In this document: piece by piece, positions 1 through 11,738 of the stretch | Layout: each line of letters opens with the position of its first letter | Numbering within the stretch: the stretch's first letter is position 1 | Assembly: GCF_029784165.1 (NCBI RefSeq) | Contig: NC_073694.1 | Span: forward strand, 26,360,506 to 26,424,505 | Origin: Wyeomyia smithii | Lineage: Eukaryota; Arthropoda; Insecta; Diptera; Culicidae | Length of the DNA: 64,000 nt | Direction of reading: 5' to 3' | Notes under the pieces: model-generated | Database searches by the model: none | The model's input: only the letters and a program-made list of their open reading frames with translations | Told to the model about the DNA's origin: nothing | Translations under genes and position numbers: made by a program

Positions 1-390
1 ATTGGCAGTATCACTATTGAATTGAATGATACACTTTTTTATTTATATCCGTGCTTGTGTGTGAGAGTTTTACCCTTTCATTTCAAGCTTACTGCTCTAC
101 TATACCGAGACTCTTTTCTATCCTACCAATATCGCCAAATTACAATTCCCTGAACTGAGGCTACACCTAACGTTCCTCTCTGGCCAGGTTTATTCTAAGA
201 GGGACTTATTATGTCAAGAGGAATGAGTCTTATCGAAACCTCGTTCCTCGTGCCAATATCGCCAATTACAATTCCCTGTAGAGGGTAAATATTTCTGAAA
301 TCAGTTTTATTACAAGAAGGACTTATTTTGTCAAGAGGAAGGAGTCTTATCGAACCTCGTTCCTCCTACTCGCTCTAGTCCACAAAGACA
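1..390 (+). repeat. Dispersed repeat A, copy 1 (cut by window edge)
   Basis: This stretch is clearly similar to 45647-46085. Shared strings include ATATCCGTGCTTGTGTGTGA and CCAATATCGCCAAATTA. Inside it, a unit of roughly 115 bp occurs twice. Each unit begins near AATTCCCTG, passes GTTTATTCTAAGAGGGACTT or a variant, and ends with GAGTCTTATCGAAACCTCG or a variant. It has no coding capacity. The left end lies outside the window. The class is unknown; it behaves like a non-autonomous transposon or an LTR-type fragment. Confidence 0.7.
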
Positions 391-786
391 AGAAAGTTTA
401 ATTTAATGTAGTCACATATGAAAGCTAGCATGTAGGAATTTATTGTTCATTATAGAACCGACTATTGCAGTAAAAAGACGGTTGAGAATATCTCTTACTG
501 TCAGCAGTGCAGTAACTGATTTTAGCGCAGCAACGCTGAGAAGGTGATTCATTCGATCGCAACGTTTCAAAGCAAAAGGACCAATCGGAGCATCGCTACA
601 CTGCACAGCATTGCTGAACATGTCCGGAACATGTTCGTTATTTTGTCCGGATCTGTCGCGTCGCATTTACTTCCAGCCATTTAGCCACTGCTAACAGCTG
701 TAAGTGTACCGGTAGCGTGTGCGTATGGCTTGTTTGCTAGCATGCGGAGCAAAGAATAAAAATCAATAATTGAAAAAAAATTATCT

Positions 787-988
787 CGGAATCCTCCTAA
801 CTGGTCTCAAGGTACGATGCTGGCCTAACAAGCCAGTCGTCGTAGGTTCGAATCTCGTTTTGGGAGAGACTGTTGTTGTCAGCAAAATCGTAACGCTAGT
901 CCCGCAATTGTCCTGTACACTAACAGTTGGCTGCAAAGTCTTTGTATAATAAACAGAAGGTCAATTTCCGATACGGAATGTAGCACTT
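787..988 (+). mobile_element. tRNA-derived SINE, family S1, fullest copy
   Basis: A tRNA-like head contains GGTCTCAAGGTACGATGCTG and, about 45 bases later, a B-box GGTTCGAATCTC. The two correspond to an internal pol III promoter. A unique body follows (CCCGCAATTGTCCTGTACAC, AACAGTTGGCTGC), ending near CGGAATGTAGCAC. The same head and body recur on the minus strand at 7941-8087. The head alone recurs at 61276-61385. Three copies sharing one architecture support a SINE rather than a tRNA gene. Confidence 0.75.
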
Positions 989-1495
989 TTTACTTTTACT
1001 TTTTTTCACTGAAATCTACCGCTTCAGACCATTGAAATGCGTTGACATACGACAGGCTGTCGTAATTCTAAGTTAAAATTGCGGTCGTGTCTCATGAACA
1101 AGCTCTTCTCTTATTTTTTATGCCAAAAGTCCTAATAATGCATAAATCGTTAGCAGTGATTTGTTTAAATTGGCTTTCCAAGCTGCCGGTCTCTCTTAAA
1201 AAATCGACTTTCTGTTCAAAACACATTTTTCGAGACAACACTAAAAATAAAGTTTTGATCTTTTCAGAGACATTGGGCTTAAAAAATCTATTTCACCAAT
1301 TTCTGTCGGTCATTTTTTCATTAGTAAAAAAATAAAATATTGACCGCTTTGAAGTTCCACATCGGGTCTAGATGAAATTTTGCATGGGAACTTTTTTTGG
1401 AGAAGACGAAACTTTTGAACCATATCGCTAAACGAAATTCGAAGGACATTCTTTCCTATACATTCATCAACCAACAGTAAAGTAGACCCCTAATA

Positions 1496-2010
1496 TGAGC
1501 TTAAGCTTGACGACCGCACATTTCGTAGCTGCTCCTCCGTGATCGATCTGAGCTAGTGAAGTTGCACAAGGAACTACGTATATGGCTACTTGAAATTATT
1601 TTGCCATTTTCAGAGTACAACAATTCTGTAGCTACCGCATTGTATGGATCGATAACGGGGCCGGCCACGTCCTTACGATCGTTAGGGTGAGGAAGGATGT
1701 TGTAAGGAAGGAGATGTAACAGTCGTTGTTGTTGGAGACCGAGTTTACCTCTGCATCTCCACGACTGCGACGGAAAGGGAGGGTGTGACTGGTGGTATGT
1801 GACTGTGCCGGACAGTGTTGCACGCGAAGTCAACTCATTGCGAAGACGAACGATAAATATCTTTCTTGTCAGACCCCGCGGGCCTACACCAGCAATGCGC
1901 GCGAATACTATTCGCTACCAGAAGAATCCAAGTGTTTAAAATTTATCTGTTTAAATATTTGTCTACTGCTATTCCCGAGCACCCTATAGAAAGCGAATGC
2001 ACAGGCGTGA
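1496..2010 (+). repeat. Dispersed repeat R, copy 1
   Basis: It begins near GCTTGACGACCGCACATTTC and runs through GGCCGGCCACGTCCTTACG and CTCCACGACTGCGACGGAAA. The same order is found at 34052-34834, and fragments lie at 10980-11062, 34870-35012 and perhaps 51785-51880. The short open frames on either strand are not conserved between copies. The class is unknown; no terminal inverted repeats or target duplication were recognised. Confidence 0.65.
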
Positions 2011-3300
2011 ATTTTGAAAGGTATACGTGGTATTATAGAAGCAACGGGTCAGACAGAGTTTATCTCCAGTAAAGTAAAACCCTAATATAGAGGAGAAGTT
2101 GAACATTAAAGGCCCTTGGATGGGTACCCTAATACCCCCCCCCCCCTGAGAAAAATAAAATAAACAATCGCCTAAACCAAGACAAAAATTACCTTTTTGA
2201 AAAGAAACTGTTCAATAATTACTATATATAGATTACAAAACATATAAAAATAGTTAATTTACAGCTATTTTTCTCTTATCATACTCAAAACAGTTATTGT
2301 TGTACTTTTTCGAAAAATTTCAAACCCCTAATTTTTTGATTGGCTTAGGGTAACACTTTCAAAAATAGAACCGCCCAAAAATCAACTTTTTTTCAAAATT
2401 TCCAATTTCAAAAAATTGTAACTTTTGAACCGTTTGACCGATTTTGATTTTGATTGACGTCAAATTCGAGAAAATTGATGGACTTTTCATGGAAAAATAC
2501 CTAACTGTGCTACAAATAACGATAATGATTCGAAAATCATGATACAATGATTGCTGTTTTTGAGGGTCCCCATCTCGTTTGATTTGTTTTGGATTCCTTG
2601 TAAAATTTTACATTAAAAACTAAATTACAGTATTTTTTTTTGTTTAAATGTCACTAAATATATCAGATGCGTCTCCATCAATCATTGCGGTTACTTTTTT
2701 CAATGGAAACACATGGTGGTTTGGGATCGTGATGACAAATTGCATATGCATTAAAATTTTATCAAGAAAATCGCCAAAATTCATAGAAATGGTTGAATAC
2801 CTATAATCAAGAGGATATCAAGAGTGTTTTAAAACTGCTCATGAGGTAAATTACACCTCATAATGACGAAGTTTTATAAAGAATTCTTCCAAGGTTAACC
2901 ACACATAATAAAAAAATTCCTGCTTAAACTTAATAGATTTTGTAATGCTTTGATAAAGCTACCATAAAACCAATTCACATTTGGATTGTTAATAATTGAA
3001 AAATAAGTTGAAAAATAAATGAACAGAAGGAATAGCAGGAAAATCAAATATTACGGTATACCTACACATGAGAGAAACCAACAGAGGGTTAAAGTCAAAA
3101 ATGATGAAATATATAGAAAAAATGTAGATTTTGTTGTGAAAATTTGAGAACAGATAAACAATTCCAATCACCAAATTAAATCACCAAAAAACAGCAACTT
3201 AGAACTTGGTGAAAAATTATCAACTTTCAGATTGCATTTACCCGTGACACAAAACTTTGCATCATATGTATAGACCAAAAAAAACTCACACTGCCATTAC
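2011..3300. other. AT-rich non-coding stretch with a poly-C run
   Basis: I see no gene here. A run of 12 C lies at 2135-2146. At about 2410-2450, AACTTTTGAACCGTTTGACC resembles AACTTTTGAACCAGTTGATC inside the palindrome at 54405-55984, so part of this stretch is probably an old, diverged fragment of that element class. Confidence 0.4.
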
Positions 3301-4470
3301 AATTGTACCCTTCAAAAACTATGAGAAACAAACACACAAACGGAATGCAACTGCAAAACTGCTTGCAACCAGCAGAGATTGATCACTTCGTAACGAGGCA
3401 GCACTCTTCTCTCGCGTACATTCCACCCTCGACACTTGACATCGCAACTCTGCTGGGCTCACAACAATTTACACAACAACCGACACACGCGAAAAAACAC
3501 CAAACCACCCAGCAGGCCTGACATGGGAAAACTACTTCTGCCACCCGGTCCAAAGTTTTGCTAGTGGCAGGCTGGCTGGTGGTTGTGGAAAATCGTTCTG
3601 TTTCTTCTTTTTTCTCGCTTTGCATTTTCCTCTCCTGTGACTCTACCTGCTGTTTTGCCAGACACCGACCGACGCTGGAGATTACACACACGAGCAGCAG
3701 AAAAAAAACCTTCACCAGAGAATATATTTGGATAAATAAACAAAGCAAAAAATAGAATTGAGCGCCTTTAGGCGTTCAGTATCGAGAAAGGGAGTTTTTG
3801 TTTCTGTTTTATCAGTGCATGAAAATGCTAATGACGAACGTCGACAGACAAGCCTCTTCCAGGGCGGCAATATCCGATCGGACCTTAGAGCGCATATGGG
3901 TACATTATTATTATGATGATTACTTGGGCGCGCTCATCATTAGGAGCACACGTGCATTCGATAGCGTCAGTCCGCCCGTCCGCCCGGATGCTGCCGGTGT
4001 GTGGCGATGGGGCAGAGAAATAACTGCCCAGTGCCGACCACCGGCTGTGTGAATGGGGAGTGAACGGAAGTAGAGAGGATGGGACTCAGAAGACGAAAAG
4101 GGTTGAACCGAAGATTCTGGATGGGTGCGGAACAAGTAGTATGCAGGCAGTGTTCCGGGCGCTTGTTTACACGAAATAACAGCCAGAGAGCAGAAGCAGC
4201 TAGCGATCGTGAGAAAGAAATTGCATGGAATATAATAATAATAATAATAACCACATTAACGACGACGAATGCGATGATGATGATGATGATGGTTACGATG
4301 GAGATGTGAGAAAATGACATCACCATCTCTCATAAGTTTATTACAAGTTGCTTACATGAGTGAGGAAATGTTCTGTTTTAGAGTGCCAACCATTTGGAGG
4401 AAATCAAGCGCGTCGAGCGGCTGTTGCTGTGTGATTTAAATGAAAGTGTGTTTGTGTCAGCCTGTTGCTG
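3301..4470. other. GC-richer island with short microsatellites
   Basis: Base composition is less AT-rich than the flanks. It holds an (AAT)n run at 4232-4250 and a (GAT)n run at 4273-4291. A minus-strand frame at 3383-3748 has a hydrophobic start but no ATG. I see no convincing exon. It could be regulatory sequence or an untranslated exon. Confidence 0.3.
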
Positions 4471-4797
4471 ACACTCTAGAAACATTCTAGAAAAAAAAAT
4501 TGAAAAAATATTGCAAATTAAATGAAAAGAGCAAGAGTGGCCAAAACTGATTGCAAAATAAAAGAACTTAATACAATTCAGAGGTTTTCATAAAATGTAT
4601 GCCATTTTTTTTCTGAAAATGATGAAAAATCGATAGAGATAGGAATGCAAAAATTCAAGAGGAAAAAGCTACCATAACACTATAAAGATTAAGCTAAGAA
4701 AAGATTAAAAGGAAAATGTATGTTTATTAAGGAGACAAGTGTGCAGTAGGAAAAGCGAAAAATAAGCGAGCTGGAAATATGATACAGATTTGGAAAA

Positions 4798-4880
4798 ATA
4801 TACCGCATCCCGACGGGACTAGAACCCGCAATTTCTCTGTCTCCGGTATGGTGTTTTGACAAATTAAACTACGGGGGACG
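4798..4880 (-). repeat. tRNA-like sequence (tRNA pseudogene or SINE head)
   Basis: Read on the minus strand, CCCCCGTAGTTTAATTTGTC resembles a D-arm/A-box. GCGGGTTCTAGTCCCGTCGG then forms a T-arm, with a 5-bp stem closing a 7-base loop, followed by acceptor-like CGGGATG. Acceptor pairing with the 5' side is imperfect and the D-arm is AT-rich. A functional tRNA is therefore unlikely. No second copy was found in the window. Confidence 0.45.
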
Positions 4881-5178
4881 GTGGTACTGTTCCACAATCT
4901 ATATACGTATCACATTCCACTGCCGACTTATTCTATTGCTCATCCCTAACTACACACACTACTGTGCAAGCGTTATTTATACGACTGAAAGGAATGTGCC
5001 ATCACACACAGAAGAGTCAGCTGATGCTCATAACTCTTATAGACCTATGTGATCGAGACCAAAGTCAGTCTGAGTGTTAAAAATAGTAATTTAGTTCGAG
5101 GAAAATGTATACCAAATTAGGAATCTCTCAATAATATTCAAGCTAGGTTTCACAGTTGGTATACATCGCGTTTCAAGG
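4881..5178. other. Non-coding flank of the 3.1-kb element
   Basis: There is no open frame of note and I recognise nothing. The last seven bases, TTCAAGG (5172-5178), form the left target duplication of the element that follows. Confidence 0.4.
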
Positions 5179-7259
5179 CAGGGTGGCCAGCAGATTTCCA
5201 ATTTCAAATTCCCGGGTTTTCCCGGTTTTCCCGGTTAGAAATTGATATTTTTCCCGGTTTTGAAAAGCATAAATATACAAGTTCAACCACGTTTATTCAT
5301 TGACAAAATAAATTTGTGAAAGAATTTTGACTTTAATATCATTGATTTTTCGACTTTTCATGGCTGAGGAATGCAACTCGGCCCATTGAGTAAATCCTGA
5401 ACGAGGTCTAATACAAAGGGCACACTTGGGGCTTTTTGAGACGTGTAGCGTGCAGAAAATATCATTCTCTCAAAATTATCATTATTTCACCCAGCCTCAA
5501 GATATAATTTAAATTCAATGTGAGCTTCATGCTTCAGAATATTTTCACAAGAGTTTTAATTTTATTTCAAACCGTTCAATTTTCTGTCATTTGAGACTTA
5601 CATAAATTAATTACTGGTTTAATTAAACTGTTCAACGAAAGCGATATTTGTAACTTTCTGCACTCTCTGGTTGAGTTTTTCGACGTTTTGTAGAGCTGGT
5701 TTTCGCTTTTTCAAAACTCTAATACATACATTTTCACAAATTTGGAATTTAAATTCAAAATTGTTTGGCTGCTGCTGAGCTTCGGAAACGACAAATCTTT
5801 GCAATAATTTTCTATTATTTCAAGCCTTGAGAAATTTCATCAATTGTTTCAAGCTTTATTACGGATTTTGGCCTTATTCAAAGTGCTTATTTAAAAATAA
5901 AATATAAAAATTCATTTTCCACTAATTCTAAATTGAATTTAATATAATTGTGGATTTTATTGAATTCAATTTGGAATCTATTCTAGGGTTTGTTTTTCTA
6001 ATTTCTGTTCAGACTAAAATTCAGCAACTTTTCAACTTATTACCCCTTTTTGACATCATTATCTCATTTAAAATTGAATTTTAAATTCAATTGACTTAAA
6101 AAAAATTTTACTTCAAAATATTTTTTTCTTGTTTCCTAATAACTTTTTCATAGTCATTTTTAGTGAATGAGAGGAAACATTCTAGTTATTTTTCAGAGTT
6201 TTCAAAATAATTTGAGCACATTTTTTGACCTTGAACCGTTTTTCGCCTTGCCTGAATCTGCAATAATAGCCGTTTTTTGGAAATTTTAAATTTGTTTGAG
6301 TACCAACTTTTTCCTTTTTTTAGCCTTATTATTACCCATTCTCTGGTGTTCACCGCCTTTGCTAGATTCAGTTTTAAAATTGATTTATATTTGTATTGTT
6401 TGTTTCATTCGGGCTTCAATACAATTTTATTGCTGCTTAGAAACAATATTTGCCTTTTCGAGCTAGATAAGAAGCTTGTTTTGTGTTTTCTGAATCCGCC
6501 TTCTAAATTTCAGAATTTTCAACAAAAATCTTTATCAAAAATTGAATTTTTTTACTTTTATAATAACATCAATTTTTTTCTATGTTTTTGGTGCATTTCT
6601 GACATCAAATTATAATCTGATTGCTGACTTTTATAGAAGAAGAAACATTTGAACATATTTTTTATCTGAGCAATTGTGTTTATTTCTGTCGTTCAAAATA
6701 TTTTTTCCGTTTTCTTAAGGATCCCTTGAGGCTCAGTTATTGCCTCGATACTATAGAAAGGACTAATTTGATATAATTGTTATCCTTACGTAGTATTGTT
6801 CCAGGTTTATTTTAGGCGAATAATTTTCGCTATGTCCTTTATAGTTTTGACCTTTTTATTTAAAAAATATGTCTTTCTGATTTTGGAGTAGTATGCAAGT
6901 AATTTAAGAAAAAAATAAAGACAGTCTTTGCATTTTTAAGCCTCTAGAATACTATTTTATAAATTTTGAATTAATTTCGTTGCTTCTGTTCTTTGAGAAC
7001 GCAAATTCTCTAATATCAATTTCTGAAATTTCTGGCCTCAAGACATTTTTTCAAGTGGATTTAAGCTTAACCCATTCCCAGTGGAGAAAAATCAGTTTTT
7101 ACATTAAACAATCAACTTCAAACTCTCATTACTAATCAACTATATGCATAATAAACACTAAATGTATTGCATATTAAACATCAATCTATTCTCTAACGAT
7201 GCTGAATAGTTTCGTCGTGCAAATTTTTGTTTATTTTCCGTCGGTCTATTCCCGCCACT

Positions 7260-7525
7260 ATTGTGTCAATCGCCCACACCCGGGAATGCGACCTCAACTA
7301 GGATCCTAGCTAACGACCCGTTGGTTAACTGACCGGCGCCAACGGCTTCACTTTCCCATGCGATATAAGAACCCAGAGATTTTTCTCCTCAGAAAATCTC
7401 CGGAGGATTGAATCTAGATCAGTTTTGGTTGATTGTGAGTGGATGACGTCATCACACAACCATCGACACTTATGGTGTTGGGATTCGAACCCAGATCCAG
7501 CGTGGTTGGTGGAGGAGTTACTTGT
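7260..7525 (-). mobile_element. tRNA-derived SINE-like insertion, family S2
   Basis: On the minus strand, GGATCTGGGTTCGAATCCCA is a near-perfect B-box, with an upstream GC-richer head (CTCCACCAACCACGC). The local composition differs sharply from the AT-rich element that contains it. The far end, near the GGGTGTGGGCG stretch, is uncertain. No second copy was found in this window. Confidence 0.5.
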
Positions 7526-7940
7526 TTCAGGTTTAAGATATTTTTTATCATAGTTTAGTTTTTGCCTATTCCAAGTTAACATATAAAGACTGATTGGAAT
7601 CATTCTTGACTTCTCTGGCCTTCAAAATATTGTTTAGTAATTTGAAGTTTCAACATTCCCTGGGCTTTGTAAGTTTTTGTTGGCGATTTGTAACCTAAAA
7701 TTCGAATCTTGTTTCATCAAATAAGTTATTATCATTATTATTATCATTATTATCAATTTTAACAAAAATTATGAATAATTTGGTACATAACTTTGAAACA
7801 TACTCAGACATAAATAACATCAGACGCCAATCCTGTAAAGTGTAAAGTGGTGATTGTTTTGATGTTTGATCGGCACCTATTGATTACTATTGAAGTCCTA
7901 ATCAGTGTGAATGAGAAGGAAGACAACTTAGAAAAAAAAT

Positions 7941-8087
7941 GGCAGCCAACTGTTAGTGTACAGAACAATTGCGGGGCTAGCGCTAGGATCCTATTGACTA
8001 TAACGGTCGTCTTTTTTAGCCGAGAATCTAACATATGACGACTGGCTTGTTACTCCAGCATCTTACCCTGAGACCTACTAAATAGTT
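7941..8087 (-). mobile_element. tRNA-derived SINE, family S1, copy 2
   Basis: Read on the minus strand it matches 787-988: GGTCTCAGGGTAAGATGCTG, AACAAGCCAGTCGTC, then CCCGCAATTGTTCTGTACAC and AACAGTTGGCTGCC. The B-box has decayed. It lies just inside the right end of the 3.1-kb element and is therefore nested and younger than it. Confidence 0.7.
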
Positions 8088-8312
8088 CCTTGTGTCTTCC
8101 AGTGTTTGTAAGATGGCAGAAAATGTATAGCGCGTTGAACTAATACAACAGACCCCACGCATGTAGTAAATGAAAAATAATATTCAAAATAAACAAGATA
8201 AATTTCCCGGTTTAGTATCGAAATTCCCGGGTTTTTCCCGGATTTCCCGGTTCATTTTCGAATTCCCGGTTTTTTCCCGGTTTTCCCGGTTCGCTGGCCA
8301 CCCTGTTCAAGG

Positions 8313-9289
8313 TTATGTAATGTCTGAAGAAAAATAAAATCCTAACGTAAAATTAGTCTATTTATTCGTTTGTTTGCACGAACGAGTTATTTTTATAGGT
8401 TCGAAAAAATATGAAATATGCCCTGATTTACGTGGCTTATGCAAAGTCTCTTGTTAGTACAGCCGTTTTCTCCAACAGACAAAATCCATCAGTTTTACAC
8501 TAGCCATTTACCATTGTGCAAAGGTTTGACGTAACTTGATTTCTACACTGGATAGGTATAATCTACGGTATAATCTTTCTAGGGCAACTATTTTCAGCTT
8601 CAGGGCAGCATTTTTCTTGCTTTTGTCGACCAGTGTTATCTTTAAGAGATGTTTTGAGAATATTTTAGCTAAATTTTTGCCGCATATTATGTAAAATTTG
8701 GATATATTTTAGGAACATGTGCAATTTATTTTGGTGGTTCTCAGGAATACTTTGGGTGAAATTTGGATATATTTTAGGTACAAGTTTGGTTGGTACATTT
8801 TGGGAGAGTTTTGAGTGAAGTTTTTTTTTAATTCTTCGCGTGTATTTTAGAAGTATTTCTGGTATTCAATTTTCTGAAAAACATTACCAATACTAGTACA
8901 GATAATCATGATGATACCAACACCGGTTGACACATCCCAAGTGTACTGATTTGGAGCCGTCTAATATATTGAAAATACTGAAGCAGAGCATCAAGTGCTG
9001 TAGGCAAATATCTTAAATACCAATATAGTTCACTTACGTGAAATTACGAAGACAAATTGAAAATGACAGAAGCGTTAGTCACCTTTTCGACCGCTAAGTG
9101 CACCACTTCTGATTTTGTTCTACACGACATGCGAAAAAGAGTAACTTTTGACAATAATATTACCCTAATGGGTACACTGAAAAAAATGCACATTTTATTG
9201 TTAAGTGGACTCGGGCGAATATTTTATAATAGTAAAGTTCGCCTATGTATGAGGCAATCCATCGGTGGTGTTCCACGGTTTGTACGTTT
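8313..9289. other. AT-rich non-coding DNA with T/G-rich low complexity
   Basis: I see no gene. At 8640-8870 the sequence repeats GGATATATTTTAGG-like words with spacers, resembling the degenerate T/G-rich stretch at 12720-13140. Confidence 0.4.
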
Positions 9290-10425
9290 GTCGACCTCCG
9301 ACAATATTTTGAGTTGTAAAATGGCGACTTCCGGTGACTGGAAAACTGACGTAAATGACCCAAAAACAACCAAATATGGGTGTTTTTTTAACCAGAATGA
9401 CGCTCAGAGGCAAGAAATTGTCTCTGAATACCATTTTGAAATCCAAGATGGCGACTTCCGATTTCTGAGAAACAGCGAGATATGACCAAATACCACCCAA
9501 CATGGGTATTTCCGAAATCGTGATGATGCACTGAAACCACAAATCGACCTCAGCCAACATTTTGAGTTGTAAAATGGCGACTTCCGGTGACTGGAAAACT
9601 GCCGAAAATGACCCAAAAACAACCAAATATGGGTGTTTTTTTAACCAGAATGATGCTCAGAGGCCAGAAATTGTCTCCAAATACCGTTTTGCAATCCAAT
9701 GTGGCGACTTCTGGTTCCTAAACAACAGTGGCAAAAGACCAAATAACACTCATTATGGGTATTTCCGGGATTGTTATGATGCACTAAAGCTACAAATCGA
9801 CCTCAGACAACATTATGAATTGTAAAATGACGACTCCCGGTGAATGGAAAACTGCCGAAAATGACCAAACACCACCCAATATGGGTATTTCTTCAACCGG
9901 CCGATTTCCATCCAATATGAGATGCTTCGATACCAGAATGATACACAGGAGCTAGAATCGACCACAGACACCATTTTGAATTCTAAGATGGTGACTTCCG
10001 GTTTCTGTAAAACAGCCGAAAATGACTAAATAACACCTATTATTGGTGTTTCTCAAACCAGAATGACGCTCAGGGGCCAGAAAAAAATTTTAAAATCCAG
10101 GGTGGTGACTTCCGGTTTCTGAAAAATAGCCTAAAGGGACCAAATACCACCCAATATGAGAGTTTCTTTAACCAGAATGATGCATGGAGCTAGAAATTGA
10201 CTTCAGACACCATTTTGAATTGTAAGATGGCAACTTCTGGGAAACAGCCGAATACTACTGCATATGAATATTTCCGTAATCGAAATAATGTATAGAAGCC
10301 AAGCATTGACCCTGAACACCATCTTGAATTCGAAGATGACCACTTTCAGTTTGTGGAAAACAACGAAAACAACTGAATACCACCCAATATGAGTGTTTTC
10401 GGAATAGAGATGATGTACTAAAGGC
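9290..10425 (+). repeat. Tandem satellite, 126-bp monomers in A/B dimers
   Basis: The word ATGGCGACTTCCGG or a close variant starts at 9321, 9448, 9574, 9701 and 9827, so spacing is 126-127. It recurs, more diverged, at 9988, 10102, 10227 and 10336. The first five monomers alternate. A-type has GGTGACTGGAAAACTG, then AACCAGAATGACGCTCAGAG. B-type has a different word after GCGACTTC, then GATGATGCACTGAAACC or variants. The longer open frames here arise from the repeat and are not genes. A second cluster lies at 61205-61600. Confidence 0.85.
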
Positions 10426-10478
10426 AAAAGTCGAGGATGTTGTCATTCCGATAAAACCAATAATTTCAATCGATATAA

Positions 10479-10574
10479 ACAAATCGCGAGAAATCAATGA
10501 ATTTGGAATGTTGAAAATTATTAAATTGAACACAAAAATAGGCGGACGAAGTTTGCCGGGTCTATAGTTGCTAG
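10479..10574 (+). mobile_element. 3' fragment of a Helitron-like element
   Basis: AATCAATGAATTTGGAATGT and GACGAAGTTTGCCGGGTC match 46745-46828. Both copies end in CTAG followed by T, as Helitron 3' termini do. The 5' part is absent because the fragment abuts the satellite array directly. Confidence 0.55.
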
Positions 10575-11733
10575 TAAATACAAAAATATGCTGGTTAAAG
10601 CAAAGCTGCAAGTGATGAATACGAAGATTAGAACTCGAGAGCAAAAAATTCGGAGGGATAGAAAAACAAAAATACTTTCAAAACGAAGAAAACTAAACAT
10701 TAAATAATAGCTTTTGCGTAACAGTTGTTATCACTAATTATGTTTGTTTTGTTGAATATCTCTTATATATAATATAATAAAGCTTTCAAACCAATTACAA
10801 CATTATATGTATCCATACTTAAATTGTTAAATTGATAGAACATTCAAGTGTTATCTAAACTGAAAGTTGCACAACAACCATATACGACTATTGACAACCA
10901 TTGTGCGGTTTCTCCTTTTATCTTTTCCACGAGATAATTGAAACATTCATTTAATTGTACATTTCGTGGCCTGATTATTGAGCTTGAGCTTGACGGCCGC
11001 ACATTTCGTAGTTGCTTCCCGTGATGGATCTGAGCTAGTGAAGTTACACAGGGAACCTTGTTATGTTCTTACCCATGAATATGATTTATTTGTCAGAAAA
11101 AGAAAGAAAATGACAATGTATGCTCTCCTACTCTCGCTGCCGAAGTAGTCCCGCTGCCGAAGTAGTCCCTTCTTCCACACTTTCTCTCTCACCGCACCAC
11201 ACCTCTGCTGCTGCTCAGGCGACATGATATTCTTCTGCTGCTATTCTTTGTTCCCCTAACGACCGGCATATGGAGAGACAAACGCAACGAGCGAATCGCT
11301 TCTCAGAGCAGATGTAGTCTAGTCATGTGTTTATTTTCTCCCAGAAACCTACGCCCCATATCATCATTTCATTATGTGTTGAGAGGATTCAAGCTTAGTC
11401 GCGGTCTGTACACTTCATGATGTGTACATGTGAGATTACACGATGATTGCATCATATTCGTTTCGTTTCCATCACTGCTTGGGATTAGTTTACATTTACA
11501 CGTCGTGGCCTGATTATTTGAGTATTTCTTCTTCGTGCCTCGATAAGCTACATCTATTATATTATCAATATTTAACTCCCGGAATGGCGTTAGTTTTACA
11601 TACAAACAATATACGCACGAAATCTACAACATATTTTTTTCTGTGAAAGTATGAAATTGAGTCAACTAAATCTAAAATTGAGTAAATTCAGTTTCGTGTG
11701 TGAGAATGTCACACGCTCACAGAAATTCAACAA
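10575..11733. other. Non-coding stretch with a short R fragment and a small direct duplication
   Basis: 10980-11062 is the first 80 bases of repeat R (GACGGCCGCACATTTCGTAG). At about 11138-11169, CGCTGCCGAAGTAGTCCC occurs twice in tandem. The remainder is AT-rich with no supported gene. Confidence 0.5.
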
Positions 11734-11738
11734 CAATG

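Larger units (their letters stand above)
5179..8305. mobile_element. 3.1-kb non-autonomous DNA transposon, CAGGG family
   Basis: The terminal inverted repeats are exact over 13 bases: CAGGGTGGCCAGC at 5179 and GCTGGCCACCCTG ending at 8305. A direct TTCAAGG flanks each side (5172-5178 and 8306-8312). Both subterminal regions carry repeated CCCGGTTTTCCCGG-type motifs, at 5209-5260 and 8205-8290, as expected for transposase-binding sites. The interior is AT-rich with no transposase, and it holds two SINE-like insertions. Two short relatives with CCCTGA subterminal motifs lie at 34220-34589 and 43227-43519. The termini suggest hAT, but hAT duplications are usually 8 bp, so the superfamily is unsettled. 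Confidence 0.75.

Noticed and set aside
3383..3748. Minus-strand 121-codon frame with a hydrophobic, signal-like start
   Set aside because: It begins at TTG, has no upstream ATG, no family resemblance and no convincing donor. It is more likely a chance frame.
4798..4880. A functional tRNA gene
   Set aside because: The T-arm is good but the acceptor and D-arms do not pair cleanly and no anticodon arm is convincing.
9057..9825. Protein genes of 142 and 87 codons sharing repeated segments
   Set aside because: The shared segments are satellite monomers and frames break at monomer changes.
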